A stretch of DNA of 64,000 nucleotides from Actinomadura violacea (GTDB taxonomy: Bacteria > Actinomycetota > Actinomycetes > Streptosporangiales > Streptosporangiaceae). The stretch's first letter is position 1, and each line of letters opens with the position of its first letter. A program made the translations under genes and the position numbers. Where the stretch lies: assembly GCF_017573465.1 (NCBI RefSeq), contig NZ_JAGEPF010000008.1:186001-250000 (forward strand). The letters run 5' to 3'. The notes under the pieces were generated by a model. That model searched no databases, was not told the DNA's origin, and worked only from the letters and a program-made list of their open reading frames with translations. Positions 44,027 through 52,408 of this stretch are shown here, piece after piece.

Positions 44027-44926
44027 TCAGGTGGGGCGGTGCTCGGCGAGGGCCTTGCGGACGCGGTTGACGACGATGCGGGGGGCGCGGAAGAGGCCCT
44101 CCTTGTCGACGCGGATGACGAGCCAGCCGTGGTCGATCAGGCGGCCGTCGCGTTCGATGTCATGGCTGTACTGGACGTGGTCCCGCTGGTGGTGGACGCC
44201 CTCGTACTCGATCGCGATCTTCCGTGCGGGGTAGGAGAGGTCGGGCCGCGCCAGCCAGACGCCCCAGTCGTTGAAGACGTCCTGGTTGGCGACGGGCCGC
44301 GGGAGGTTCGCGTCCACGATGAGCATCCGCAGCCGCGTCTCGGGCGGCGAGTCGCTGCGCGGTTCCAGGTGCGGCATGGCGAGCCTGGCCTTGCGCACTC
44401 CCCGGCGCCGGTGGCAGTCGCGCAGGAACCGGTTGAGCTGCTCTCTTGCGCAGATCCGGTGCCGCAGCATGTGGTCGCCCGCGACGATCAGGTCGATGCG
44501 GGGCACGGCCGCCGCCAGTTCGAGGAACAGCCGCTCGGGGCCGACGACGCGGCGTCCGTGCAGGACGGTCCGGTGGCCGGCCGGGATGGCGTACCTGTGC
44601 ACTTTCAGTTTCTCGATCCGGGCGACGGTGGGCGTCCCCGCGGGTACGGCGGCGTGAATCCGCTCGTCTCGGTCCGGCACCGGCACGCCGTACAGGTGGG
44701 CGGCCGTCACTCCGCAGAACAGCGCGGTCGACGGGAGCAGCAGCGCGGCGGCATCACAACGGATATGGACAGAGTCGTCCACGTCCGCCGCTACATAGAC
44801 GTCATACATGACATGTCGATACTGCGCTGATCGTAGTTGCTTGTCCGTTAGGCCGACCCGACGGGCGTCTGCGGAGCGAAATGGGCGATTGCGGAGAGCA
44901 TGCGGAACATCACCGGGAGTCTTCAC
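44027..44926 (-). CDS. DUF559-domain protein with AbiEi-like N-terminal region
   Basis: 299 aa from GTG 44926; TATGAC (minus strand, 44933-44938) 6 bp upstream suggests a leaderless mRNA. The N-terminal half (FRSADARRVGLTDKQLRSAQ, HVMYDVYVAAD, LFCGVTAAHLYGVP) resembles AbiEi-type antitoxin proteins; the C-terminal half is a DUF559/Vsr-like nuclease fold (IAIEYEGVHHQ, DIERDGRLIDHGWLVIRVDK). Role unknown; the family is common in actinobacteria and sometimes placed near defence genes. It is bordered on both sides by copies of the 62-bp palindrome. Confidence 0.83.
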   Translation of the reverse strand: MKTPGDVPHALRNRPFRSADARRVGLTDKQLRSAQYRHVMYDVYVAADVDDSVHIRCDAAALLLPSTALFCGVTAAHLYGVPVPDRDERIHAAVPAGTPTVARIEKLKVHRYAIPAGHRTVLHGRRVVGPERLFLELAAAVPRIDLIVAGDHMLRHRICAREQLNRFLRDCHRRRGVRKARLAMPHLEPRSDSPPETRLRMLIVDANLPRPVANQDVFNDWGVWLARPDLSYPARKIAIEYEGVHHQRDHVQYSHDIERDGRLIDHGWLVIRVDKEGLFRAPRIVVNRVRKALAEHRPT

Positions 44927-44999
44927 GGCAAGGTCATAGCCGTGCCGCCGAATACCCGCACACCTTGTGATCAGACCGTATTCCGCCCGTGTCTCTCTC

Positions 45000-45061
45000 G
45001 TTGAGTGTCGGCGTGTCGTCCTTATGGGGGCTGTTTTGAGGGCGACACGCCGACACTCAAC
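45000..45061. repeat. 62-bp palindromic repeat, copy 3
   Basis: Perfect 19-bp arms GTTGAGTGTCGGCGTGTCG (45000-45018) and complement (45043-45061); the extra flanking C/G extends this to 20. The inner stem is decayed but keeps T-G pairs. Its right arm is identical to that of copy 2. It lies between the DUF559 start and the IS630 insertion, which is 12 bp to the right; 44927-44999 holds nothing else recognisable. Confidence 0.85.
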
Positions 45062-45073
45062 GAAAGGGGGCTA

Positions 45074-46268
45074 GTGGCTCATGACGGAACCTTGCTGGGG
45101 TAATTGATCTCTGGTGGGTGGCGCGTCAGCCTTGTCCCAGGTCGAGTCTGGGAGGTGGGTGTGGCGCGCGGAAACCGGAGGTGTTCGTGTGGCCGTTGTC
45201 GATGGAGGAGGGCCGCAAGCTCCATCAGATCACCCGGCGGGCGAAGGACCCGGTGAAGCTGCGGCGGGCGATCGTGGTCCTGATGTCCGCGCAAGGCCAG
45301 AGCGCGTTGTCGATCAAGACGTTGATGCGGGTCAGCGACGACTATGTGCGGGACGTCGTGCACGCCTTCAACGAGCCGGGGGGCCGACGCGCTCGACCCA
45401 AAATGGAGCGGGGCCGTCCGAGGAGGATCGGTGAGTGGGTGCGGGAACGCATCTGCTTGATCGCCCGGACGATCCCGGCCGAGTGGGGCGTCACCGGATT
45501 CTCAACCTGGAGCCTGGCGAAACTGGCCGCCCACCTGAAGAAGATCGGCCTGGTCACCTCGCTGTTCCCGACCCATCTGGGACGGATCCTGAAGGCCGGC
45601 CGCGTTTCCTGGCAGACCACGACCACCTGGAAGAGCAGCAATGATCCGGACTTCATCGCCAAGATGCGAGCCGTCCTGACCCTCTACGATCGTCCGCCCC
45701 AGGGCGGCCGGGTGATCTGCGTGGACGAGATCGGGCCGCTCAACCTCCAGCCGCGCACCGGCAAAGCCTGGCGGCCCACCCGCAGCCCCCGCAGGTTGCG
45801 GGCGACCTACACCGCAACGATGGCGTCCGCCACCTGCTTGGCGCCCTCGGCCTGGCCGCGGGCAAGCTCTACTACCGCATCCGCCGCCGGAAACGCTGGC
45901 AGGAGTTCCTGTCCTTCCTCAAGAGCCTGCGCCGCCGCCGGCCCGGCGAGCACCTGCACGTCATCGTGGACAACCACTCGCCGCACAAGCGAGCCCAAGT
46001 CCGGGAATGGGCCGCCGCCAACGACGTCGACCTGGTCTTTCTCCCGACCTACGGGTCGTGGCTGAACTGGATCGAGTCCGAACTTGCCGCGCTGCGCTAC
46101 TTCACGCTCAACGGCACCGACCACCGCAGCCACGATCAGCAGAACACCGCGATCGCCGCCTACATCCGCCGGCACGACCACAACGCCAAGCCTAAGATCA
46201 GCTTCGCCGCCGGCTCCCCGATCCGATCATGGACCAGTTACCCCCAGCAAGGCCTCGCTACGAGCTCC
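45074..46268 (+). mobile_element. IS630-family insertion sequence (1195 bp, TA target duplication)
   Basis: Both ends abut a TA dinucleotide (45072-45073 and 46269-46270), the IS630/Tc1 target duplication. The terminal inverted repeats are imperfect over ~36 bp: left GTGGCTCATGACGGAACCTT and right (complement) GGAGCTCGTAGCGAGGCCTT, both continuing as GCTGGGG-TAAyTGrTC. Length is normal for the family. The single transposase gene is interrupted by a frameshift. The insertion lies between the DinB gene stop and palindrome copy 3. Confidence 0.9.
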
Positions 46269-46271
46269 TAG
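45187..46271 (+). pseudogene. IS630-family transposase, frameshifted
   Basis: Start GTG 45187 with GGAGG just upstream. The first frame encodes the HTH region (DPVKLRRAIVVLMSAQGQSA) and the first catalytic Asp (ICVDEIGPL). At about 45810 the frame is lost: TACACCGCAACG lacks one C relative to the expected Tyr-His-Arg-Asn. The other frame continues with NDGVRHLLGALGLAAGKLYY, the second Asp in HVIVDNHSPHK and the Glu in GSWLNWIESEL, completing the DDE triad, to a TAG at 46269-46271 formed at the target site. Either a dead copy or programmed frameshifting; a single-base loss is the simpler reading. Confidence 0.85.
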
Positions 46272-46771
46272 GTGTTCACCAGCCACTGTCGCCCATCGAT
46301 GAGTTCGCGCACCGCATCAAGCTGGCCGGCGTGACACGCGGTATCGGTGATCACGTGGAGCAGGACCTCCCGAACGTTATGCAGACGCCACTCGCCCTCC
46401 GGGAAAGGCCACCAGAGCAGGTCCGCGTCCGTAGATGAGGCGGCGATCACGGCATCCGACAGGGACGCCTCATGGCGGTACCGGTCGAGGATCTCGGTGG
46501 CCGGCACCTCGGGGTCCACCTGCCACGAACTGGCCATGCTGCTGACCTGGTCGATGGCCTCCGAATCTCCAGCCACGACGGCACGGAACCACATGCGTTC
46601 CGCTGCCAGCGTGAGGTGCTGCACCATCCCCAGGCAGCTCCAACCAGAGGGCAGCACCGCCCGCCGCAGCGCTTGATCGTCGAGGCCCTCCAGCACGCCC
46701 AGCACGTGCTTGCGCTGCGCCTGCAAGTACCGCAGCAGCACCGACATCTCGGTGTCCACGACCACGGCCAT
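46268..46771 (-). CDS. DinB/DUF664-family protein
   Basis: 167 aa from ATG 46771 (GGTGGAGAA upstream). DinB-like four-helix bundle: LLRYLQAQRKHVLGVLEGLD, LPSGWSCLGMVQHLTLAAER, VLLHVITDTACHAGQLDAVR. His residues in LQHLT-like QHLT and TACHAGQLD are the usual metal ligands; such proteins are thiol-dependent or metal-dependent transferases of unknown substrate. The stop TAG uses the TA of the IS630 target site, and the pre-insertion sequence also read TAG, so the protein was not altered. Plausible small cytoplasmic enzyme. Confidence 0.83.
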   Translation of the reverse strand: MAVVVDTEMSVLLRYLQAQRKHVLGVLEGLDDQALRRAVLPSGWSCLGMVQHLTLAAERMWFRAVVAGDSEAIDQVSSMASSWQVDPEVPATEILDRYRHEASLSDAVIAASSTDADLLWWPFPEGEWRLHNVREVLLHVITDTACHAGQLDAVRELIDGRQWLVNT

Positions 46772-46929
46772 TTCTCCACCCCCGCGTTCGCGTTCATGTA
46801 GCTTGCGCGCCACATATTGCTCTCGAATCACCACCCTTGCACAGAGCTGACACGGCCGTGACCTGGGTCTTGTCGGTCCAGCGGCCTCGTTCTTGGTACG
46901 CCCCTGCCGATACCTCTCGGCGGTCGAGA

Positions 46930-47011
46930 TCGGCCCGAGGCAACGCCAACCCTGTTCGGCCCGGGCTCGATCATGGACCAGTTACCCCACCAAGGTTGCG
47001 TGACGAGCCAC
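46930..47011 (+). mobile_element. Right-end remnant of a second IS630-type element
   Basis: The stretch before the quinone oxidoreductase stop matches the right end of the intact element: GATCATGGACCAGTTACCCC, then CACCAAGGTTGCGTGACGAGCC, ending at a TA (47012-47013). AACGCCAACCCTGTTCGGCC upstream resembles the last transposase codons. The rest of the element is missing. Nothing else is recognised in 46772-47010. Confidence 0.65.
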
Positions 47012-47982
47012 TAGATGAGCAGGAGGGTCTTCCCCAGGGCGGTGCGATTCTCGATCGCGGCGTGCGCGTCGGCGGCGCGTTCCAACGGGAAGGTCTGTCC
47101 GATGACCGGCCGGACCAGGCCGGCCGCGGCCTCGGACATCATCTGCTCCGCCCACCGGACCACGTTCGGCCCGAAGTCGAAGAGCTGCTCGATACCGATC
47201 ACCTCCACCCCCTTGGACCGGGCTTCCGCGGGGTCGATTTGCGTGACCTCGCCGCTGGAGGCTCCGTGCACCGAGAACCGGCCGCCGCGGGCCGTCACCC
47301 CGAAGGCGGCCCGCCCGATCCGTCCGCCGACACCGTCGAACACCACGTCCGGTCCCGCGCCATCGGTCGCTTCGAGCACCCGCTCGGTCCAGGCCGGCTC
47401 GGAGTAGTCGACCGCGGCGTCGGCGCCCAGTTCCCGGATAAGGTCGAGCTTGCGCGCTCCGCGGGCGGCGCCGACGACCCGAGCGCCCGCCGAACGGGCG
47501 AGCTGCACCAGCAGGCTGCCGACGCCACCGGCCGCAGCCTCGACCAGCACCCGGTCACCGGGGCCGATGCCGGCCTTCTCCGTCAGGCCGTGCGCGGTGC
47601 TGCCGTCGCTGTGCAGGGCGACGGCCTCCGGCAGGCCCAGCCCGTCCGGCACCGGAAACAGGTCCTGGACCTCGGCCACGGCACGCTCGGCGAACCCGCC
47701 GCTCTCCCCGGTACCGGCGATGACCCGGCGCCCGAGCCACGCCGGATCCACCCGCGGCCCGACCGAGCTCACACGACCGGCCACCAGAGCACCCGGCACG
47801 TACGGCAGCGACGGCCTGGCATGCCACTTGTCGACGCCACGCCGGATCTGCGTCTCGACGAACGTCATGCCCGCGACCGCCACCTCGGCCACGACCTGTC
47901 CCGCCTCGGCCACCGGATCCGGCGCCTCACCGGGCACCAGCACCTCCGGGCCCCCGAACCGCAGCGCCTGAATCACACGCAC
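47011..47982 (-). CDS. NADPH:quinone oxidoreductase-type MDR protein
   Basis: 323 aa from GTG 47982 (GAGGGG 8 bp upstream; another GTG is 9 bp earlier). Zinc-free medium-chain reductase: VIQALRFGGPEVLV, YVPGALVAGRVSSVGP, nucleotide motif VEAAAGGVGSLLVQLARSAG and the C-terminal RPVIGQTFPLERAADAHAAI. It would reduce quinones or enones with NADPH. The TAG stop lies at the target TA of the IS remnant. No clear operon partner. Confidence 0.87.
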   Translation of the reverse strand: MRVIQALRFGGPEVLVPGEAPDPVAEAGQVVAEVAVAGMTFVETQIRRGVDKWHARPSLPYVPGALVAGRVSSVGPRVDPAWLGRRVIAGTGESGGFAERAVAEVQDLFPVPDGLGLPEAVALHSDGSTAHGLTEKAGIGPGDRVLVEAAAGGVGSLLVQLARSAGARVVGAARGARKLDLIRELGADAAVDYSEPAWTERVLEATDGAGPDVVFDGVGGRIGRAAFGVTARGGRFSVHGASSGEVTQIDPAEARSKGVEVIGIEQLFDFGPNVVRWAEQMMSEAAAGLVRPVIGQTFPLERAADAHAAIENRTALGKTLLLI

Positions 47983-48050
47983 AGCGACCACCCCTCACCG
48001 TTCACCAACATGGATTCCAACGTTCCGGCCCGCTCCTCGCACGGGCGGAT

Positions 48051-49262
48051 TCAGGGCCTCGACGTCCTCTCGCGGGATCTCACCCAGGCGGTGAACGCCT
48101 CGATCGCGTCGACGACCGCATCGAAGCGGAAAGAGTGATAGAGGTCGAAGGCGTGGTGCGCGCCCTTCAGCTCGGCGTAGACGACGGGGGCGGTCGAGGT
48201 CTGGCGTAGCCGGTCGGCGAACTGCCGGGGGTCCTCCACGGGCACCAGCGTGTCCTTGTCGCCGTGCGCGAGGAAGAAGGGCGGCGCGTCCGCCGTGATG
48301 TGGGCCAGCGGCGACGACTCGGGGCCCTGGCCGAAATAGGGGCCGTACCAGCCGTTCATGTAGATGGCGCCGGTCACGGAGGTGTCGGCGTCCTCGAAGC
48401 CCGGCTGGAACGCGGGGTCGTTCTGGGTGAGCGCGGCCAGCCCCGCCATGTGCCCGCCCGCCGAACTGCCCGCGACGAACAGCGTCGCCGGATCGGCGCC
48501 GTACTCGTGGGCGTGCTCCCGCGCCCAGGCGATGACCTTCTTGAGGTCGATCAGGTGGTCCGGATGCTGGAACTCGGGCCGCAGCCGGTAGTTGGCGCTG
48601 ATGCACACCCAGCCCTGGCTTGCGAGCCGGTAGAGCAGCGGCAGCGACTGGCTGTTCTTATGGCCCGAGTCGTAGTGGCCGCCGTGCACGTGGATCATGA
48701 CGGGCGCGCCGTGCGGGCGCGAGCGGTGGTGGTAGACGTCGAGCAGGTTGCGGCGGCCCGCGTCGCCGTAGGCGAGGTCGGCCACGCGCCGGACGTCCAG
48801 ACGGCGCTTGAGGATGGGCAGGAACAGGATCCGGGCGAGCGGCGGCCGGCGCCGCAGCCCGCCGGCCAGCTCGGCGTCCAGGGTGGTGCGCCATCCCACA
48901 CCGAGCCCTTCGTCCATGGCGCGCTCGATCCTCGCCCGGTCCCCGATCCCGCGATGGGCGATGACCTCGAGCCCTGGGAGGGTCGCAGCGGCCAAGGCGA
49001 CGATCGCCCACGCGCCCACCGAGTCGATGTCGCCTTCGGCGAACGCCAGCGCCGTCGGGATCAGCAGCAGCCAGAAGAAGGCGGCGAACGGCAGTTCGTT
49101 GGCGGCCAGGCCGAAGAAGTAGCTCGGGCGGCCGAGCGGGCGTTCCCACGGCACCGGCCGCAGCGCGAACAGCGTGCCGGTGGCGACCAGCAGCACCGGG
49201 ATCAGATATCCGACGGGCACGAAACCTCCAGGGGCGAACACCGGCCGGACGGGGACCGCCAT
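48051..49262 (-). CDS. Membrane-anchored alpha/beta hydrolase (esterase/lipase, HSL type)
   Basis: 403 aa from ATG 49262 (GGAGG about 11 bp upstream; ATG 49280 and GTG 49265 are alternatives). Two or three hydrophobic helices in the first ~110 residues (VGYLIPVLLVATGTLFAL; AFFWLLLIPTALAF; GAWAIVALAAATL) precede a hormone-sensitive-lipase-type domain: HVHGGHYDSG oxyanion motif, nucleophile in FVAGSSAGGHMAG, Asp in HGDKDTLVP, His in GAHHAFDLY. It diverges from a TetR gene with two operators between, so it is probably repressed by that regulator. Confidence 0.85.
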   Translation of the reverse strand: MAVPVRPVFAPGGFVPVGYLIPVLLVATGTLFALRPVPWERPLGRPSYFFGLAANELPFAAFFWLLLIPTALAFAEGDIDSVGAWAIVALAAATLPGLEVIAHRGIGDRARIERAMDEGLGVGWRTTLDAELAGGLRRRPPLARILFLPILKRRLDVRRVADLAYGDAGRRNLLDVYHHRSRPHGAPVMIHVHGGHYDSGHKNSQSLPLLYRLASQGWVCISANYRLRPEFQHPDHLIDLKKVIAWAREHAHEYGADPATLFVAGSSAGGHMAGLAALTQNDPAFQPGFEDADTSVTGAIYMNGWYGPYFGQGPESSPLAHITADAPPFFLAHGDKDTLVPVEDPRQFADRLRQTSTAPVVYAELKGAHHAFDLYHSFRFDAVVDAIEAFTAWVRSRERTSRP

Positions 49263-49290
49263 CACCCGCGCGGCCTCCATCGATGGATAA

Positions 49291-49357
49291 ACGACACGTG
49301 TCGTGTCGTCAGGAGAATGGCGGAGATGCCGCCCCATGTCAACACGACACGTGCCGT
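49291..49357. promoter_or_regulatory. Two TetR-type operators in the hydrolase-tetR divergent promoter
   Basis: ACGACACGTGTCGT (49291-49304) is a perfect 14-bp palindrome, and ACGACACGTGCCGT (49344-49357) is a second copy with one change, 53 bp (about five helical turns) apart. The second is next to the tetR -10 (TAGGCT, 49365-49370). Confidence 0.75.
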
Positions 49358-49376
49358 TTCCCCTTAGGCTGGAGGC

Positions 49377-49961
49377 ATGGCCAAGCCACCGAACCCAGCG
49401 CGCCGCAGCGAGAGCAGCCGGCAGGCGATCCTCGCCGCCACCGGGGAGCTGTGCAGCCAGGTCGGGTACGGGCGGCTGACCATCGAGGCGATCGCCGCCC
49501 GCGCGGGGGTGAGCAAGAAGACCATCTACCGGTGGTGGCCGTCCAAGGGCGCGGTCGTCCTGGAGCTCCTCGGCGAGACCGCGACCATCGCCACCGCCCC
49601 GCCCGACACCGGCGACCTGGCCGCCGACCTGCACACCATGCTCACCGAGATCGTCGATATCCTCACCCGCGACTCGGCGGGCACCGGAGTGATCTCCGAG
49701 GCGCTGAACGACCCCGACCTCGCCCGCGACCTGCGCGAACGCCTCATCCAGCCGGGCATCGACGCGTTCAAGCAACGGCTCCGCCGAGCCCAGGACGCCG
49801 GCCGGCTGCACCCGGACGCCGACCTCGACGTCGCACTCGACCTGCTGTACGGCCCGATCTACCACCGGATGGCACTTCACCTCGGCATGCCCGGCCCCGC
49901 CTACCTCGGCTCCCTCATCACCCACGCCCTCCGCGCCCTCACCCCGCCCACCCCGCACTGA
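49377..49961 (+). CDS. TetR family regulator
   Basis: 194 aa, ATG 49377; TAGGCT ends 6 bp before it, so it is probably leaderless even though GGAGG is present too close to be used. DNA-binding domain ESSRQAILAATGELCSQVGY, LTIEAIAARAGVSKKTIYRW, WPSKGAVV; the C-terminal domain (TetR_C_11/16-like) ends GPAYLGSLITHALRAL. It likely binds the ACGACACGTGTCGT sites and controls itself and the divergent hydrolase. Ligand unknown. Confidence 0.9.
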   Translation: MAKPPNPARRSESSRQAILAATGELCSQVGYGRLTIEAIAARAGVSKKTIYRWWPSKGAVVLELLGETATIATAPPDTGDLAADLHTMLTEIVDILTRDSAGTGVISEALNDPDLARDLRERLIQPGIDAFKQRLRRAQDAGRLHPDADLDVALDLLYGPIYHRMALHLGMPGPAYLGSLITHALRALTPPTPH

Positions 49962-49981
49962 TCCCGCCACCGAGGAGCCCT

Positions 49982-50587
49982 ATGCTGCGCCGCCTTTCGG
50001 CTTCCCCGGCCAAGGGTGCGTTCGGTTTCTTCTTAGCCGTCTTCGGGGCGGCTCTGTGCCTTGGTGTCTGCGGGGAGCGGGCACACTCCACCGCTCCGAG
50101 TCCGGATCCGATCTCGCATGTCTACAGGTGCGGGGAACGGCCTGCGCTCTCCCCGTCTTCGCAAGGGCCCCTGACGCTGCGGCTCGCGGCCGTTCGGGCA
50201 GGCCGCGATGGGGCACCGGTGGTCGACTACACGATCACCTCCGCCATGGCCGCCCGCATCACCGCCCCCAGTGACACCCGGCCGTTCCGGCTGCTGATTC
50301 TTGACCACGGGATCGTCGTCGGCGGGCAGAACCCGTCCGTGCCGCTGGGCTTCAATGCGAGATTCGTGGTTCCGGTCGAGATCGGTCCTGCGCGGCCTAC
50401 CCATGGCACGGTGGACCTCTATGTCGCTCGGCCCTGTCCTGGCCACTCGTGGCGGGAGTTGAAGAAGAAAGGGTCGGGCGCGAAAGTCGCGCTCTTTGCC
50501 ATGCCGCGGCTGACGGCTTTCCAGGACCACCGACTGAGGAACATTCTGACCGCGCGTTTGTCCGCCTCTGCGCCGTTGTCGTACTGA
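49982..50587 (+). CDS. Exported protein of unknown function
   Basis: 201 aa from ATG 49982 (GAGGAG upstream). A signal peptide or anchor (GAFGFFLAVFGAALCLGVCG) begins the protein; a lipobox is possible at LGVC but not classical. The rest is a beta-rich domain with Cys in HVYRCGERPAL and ARPCPGHSW, suggesting a disulfide outside the cell, and ends basic. No family recognised. It starts 20 bp after the tetR stop and may be co-transcribed. Confidence 0.65.
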   Translation: MLRRLSASPAKGAFGFFLAVFGAALCLGVCGERAHSTAPSPDPISHVYRCGERPALSPSSQGPLTLRLAAVRAGRDGAPVVDYTITSAMAARITAPSDTRPFRLLILDHGIVVGGQNPSVPLGFNARFVVPVEIGPARPTHGTVDLYVARPCPGHSWRELKKKGSGAKVALFAMPRLTAFQDHRLRNILTARLSASAPLSY

Positions 50588-50589
50588 CG

Positions 50590-50976
50590 TCATCCGGCCT
50601 GGTCGAGGGACGCGGCGTTGTCGTAGGACTCGCGGGCGTCGAGCATCTCGTCCCAGTGCTGCTCGGCCCAGGTGCAGGCGATCGCCATGGGTTCGAGCAT
50701 GCTGCGGCCCGTCGGGGTCAGCTCGTATTCCACGTGCGGGGTGGCCTCGGCGTAGACGGTGCGCTTGATCAGGCCGTCCCTTTCGAGGGAGCGCAGCGAC
50801 CGAGTGAGGACCTTCGGAGTGACGCGGCTCAGCGGCACGCGCAGTTCGGAGAAACGGCGCGGCCCGCCTTCGAGGCAGCGGATGACGAGGCCCGCCCATT
50901 TGTCGCCGAACCGGATCGGGTTCAGCGAGGACGGGCACAGCTCGTCGAACATGTCGGCGGGCAGCGGTTCCCTCAT
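50590..50976 (-). CDS. HxlR-type winged-helix regulator
   Basis: 128 aa, ATG 50976. HxlR fold: CPSSLNPIRFGDKWAGLVIR, CLEGGPRRFSELRVPLSRVT, PKVLTRSLRSLERDGLIKRT, EYELTPTGRSMLEPM. TATCGT (minus strand) 6 bp before the start may give a leaderless mRNA. It diverges from an NAD(P)-binding gene, the standard HxlR target arrangement. Confidence 0.9.
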   Translation of the reverse strand: MREPLPADMFDELCPSSLNPIRFGDKWAGLVIRCLEGGPRRFSELRVPLSRVTPKVLTRSLRSLERDGLIKRTVYAEATPHVEYELTPTGRSMLEPMAIACTWAEQHWDEMLDARESYDNAASLDQAG

Positions 50977-51078
50977 GGCCTCACGATAACCGGTATCCCG
51001 GAGGTAACCGCGGCCCTCGTTAACGTCGCCGGACCGGCCGGGCGCACGGGCGCCGGCCCTGGTGAGAGGCGGTTCGTC

Positions 51079-51702
51079 ATGAACATCGTGGTCTTCGGCG
51101 CGGGCGGGCGCGCGGGACGGCAGGCCGTCGCGGAGGCGCGCCGGCGCGGGCACCAGGTCACCGCCGTGGTGCGCGATCCCGCACGTCACGGCGACCTTGC
51201 GGGCGCGCGGGTGGTGGCGGGCGACGTCACCGACGAGGCCGGCATCGGACAGGCGGCCGCCGGGCACGACGCCGCGATCAGCGCCGCCGCGGACCTGACC
51301 GTGCCGCCGCACGAGTTCTTCACCGCCTCGTCCCGCGCGCTGGCCGCCGGCCTGGCGAAGGCGGGCGTGCGCCGCTTGGTGGTGGTCGGGCTCGCTTCGG
51401 TCCTGCCCGGGGCGTCCGGTGCGCCCTTGATGGACGAGCCGGGCTACCCCAACGAGTACCGCTCCTTCTACCTCGGCCACGCGGCGGGCTTGGAGGAGCT
51501 TCGGGCCTGCGACCTCGACTGGGCTTACGTGGCGCCTGCGGGCGACTTCGACCATGACGGAGCGCGGTCCGGACGGTACGAGTTCGCCGATCACGGGGAC
51601 CCCGCCAGCCAGATCTCCTACCAGGATTTCGCCATCGCGCTGGTCGACGAGGTGGTCACGCCCCACCACCACCGCGCCACCGCCAGCGTCCGGGAAGGAT
51701 GA
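51079..51702 (+). CDS. NAD(P)-binding NmrA-like epimerase/reductase
   Basis: 207 aa, ATG 51079 (GAGAGGC upstream). Rossmann motif VVFGAGGRAGRQAVAEARRR at the N-terminus, VVRDPARHGDLAGARVVAGD, AISAAADLTVPPHEF and a short C-terminal lobe DWAYVAPAGDFDHDG. Such small atypical SDRs (NAD(P)H azoreductase/flavin reductase-like) are redox enzymes or sensors. Probably controlled by the divergent HxlR protein. Confidence 0.85.
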   Translation: MNIVVFGAGGRAGRQAVAEARRRGHQVTAVVRDPARHGDLAGARVVAGDVTDEAGIGQAAAGHDAAISAAADLTVPPHEFFTASSRALAAGLAKAGVRRLVVVGLASVLPGASGAPLMDEPGYPNEYRSFYLGHAAGLEELRACDLDWAYVAPAGDFDHDGARSGRYEFADHGDPASQISYQDFAIALVDEVVTPHHHRATASVREG

Positions 51703-51761
51703 GCCCCGCCTGAACGGGGCCCCGCGGCTCGGCGGTTCGCCGGGTGTGCTCATGCTGGAGT

Positions 51762-52295
51762 GTGGACGAGAAGCGGCCGTTGCTGACGTTCGGGCATGGG
51801 ACGGCGGGGCGGGAGCAGTTGGCGCCTCTGCTGCGCGAAGCCGGGGTGCGGTCGGTGGTGGACGTGCGGACCGCACCCGGCAGCCGCCGGAACCCGGACG
51901 TGCAGCGGGACGCGCTGTCCGAGTGGCTGCCGGCGGAGGGGATCGGCTACCGCTGGGAGAAGCGGCTCGGGGGGTTCCGGAAGGCCGCGCCGGATTCGCC
52001 CGACACGTTCTGGCGGAACGACTCGTTCCGCGGCTATGCGGGGTACACCCGCGATCCGGAGTTCTTGGCCGCGATGGACGAGCTGCTGCCGGCGGCCGAT
52101 CGGGCCGGCACCGCGGTGATGTGCAGCGAGTCGGTGTGGTGGCGCTGCCATCGGCGGCTGATCGCCGACTTCGCCGTCCTGGCGCGCGACCGTCCGGTCC
52201 TGCATCTGGCGCACGACGGACGTCTCACCGAGCATCCGCCGACGTCCGGGGCGCGCCTGCGACCGGACGGCCTGCTCGTCTACGACGGCGAGTAG
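51762..52295 (+). CDS. DUF488 family protein
   Basis: 177 aa from GTG 51762. The family core is present: TFGHGTAGREQLAPLLREAG, VVDVRTAPGSRRNPD, YRWEKRLGGFRK, and the invariant VMCSESVWWRCHRRLIAD. A role has been suggested in RNA/DNA repair because of neighbours in other genomes, but nothing is proven. It stands alone here, 59 bp after the NmrA-like gene. Confidence 0.88.
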   Translation: MDEKRPLLTFGHGTAGREQLAPLLREAGVRSVVDVRTAPGSRRNPDVQRDALSEWLPAEGIGYRWEKRLGGFRKAAPDSPDTFWRNDSFRGYAGYTRDPEFLAAMDELLPAADRAGTAVMCSESVWWRCHRRLIADFAVLARDRPVLHLAHDGRLTEHPPTSGARLRPDGLLVYDGE

Positions 52296-52408
52296 TGGGG
52301 CTAGGCCCACCCGGTGCGGGGTTCAGCGGGATATCGGGAGGCGGGCGGCCGACCGTAGCTTCTCCGGTGCCGGGCGCGACGGACGCGGCCGGGGATCGGA
52401 GAATAGTG

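Noticed and set aside
49263..49970. Upstream extension of the membrane hydrolase through the tetR gene
   Set aside because: It would cross the twin operators and lie antisense to a clear TetR gene; the extended residues show no domain.
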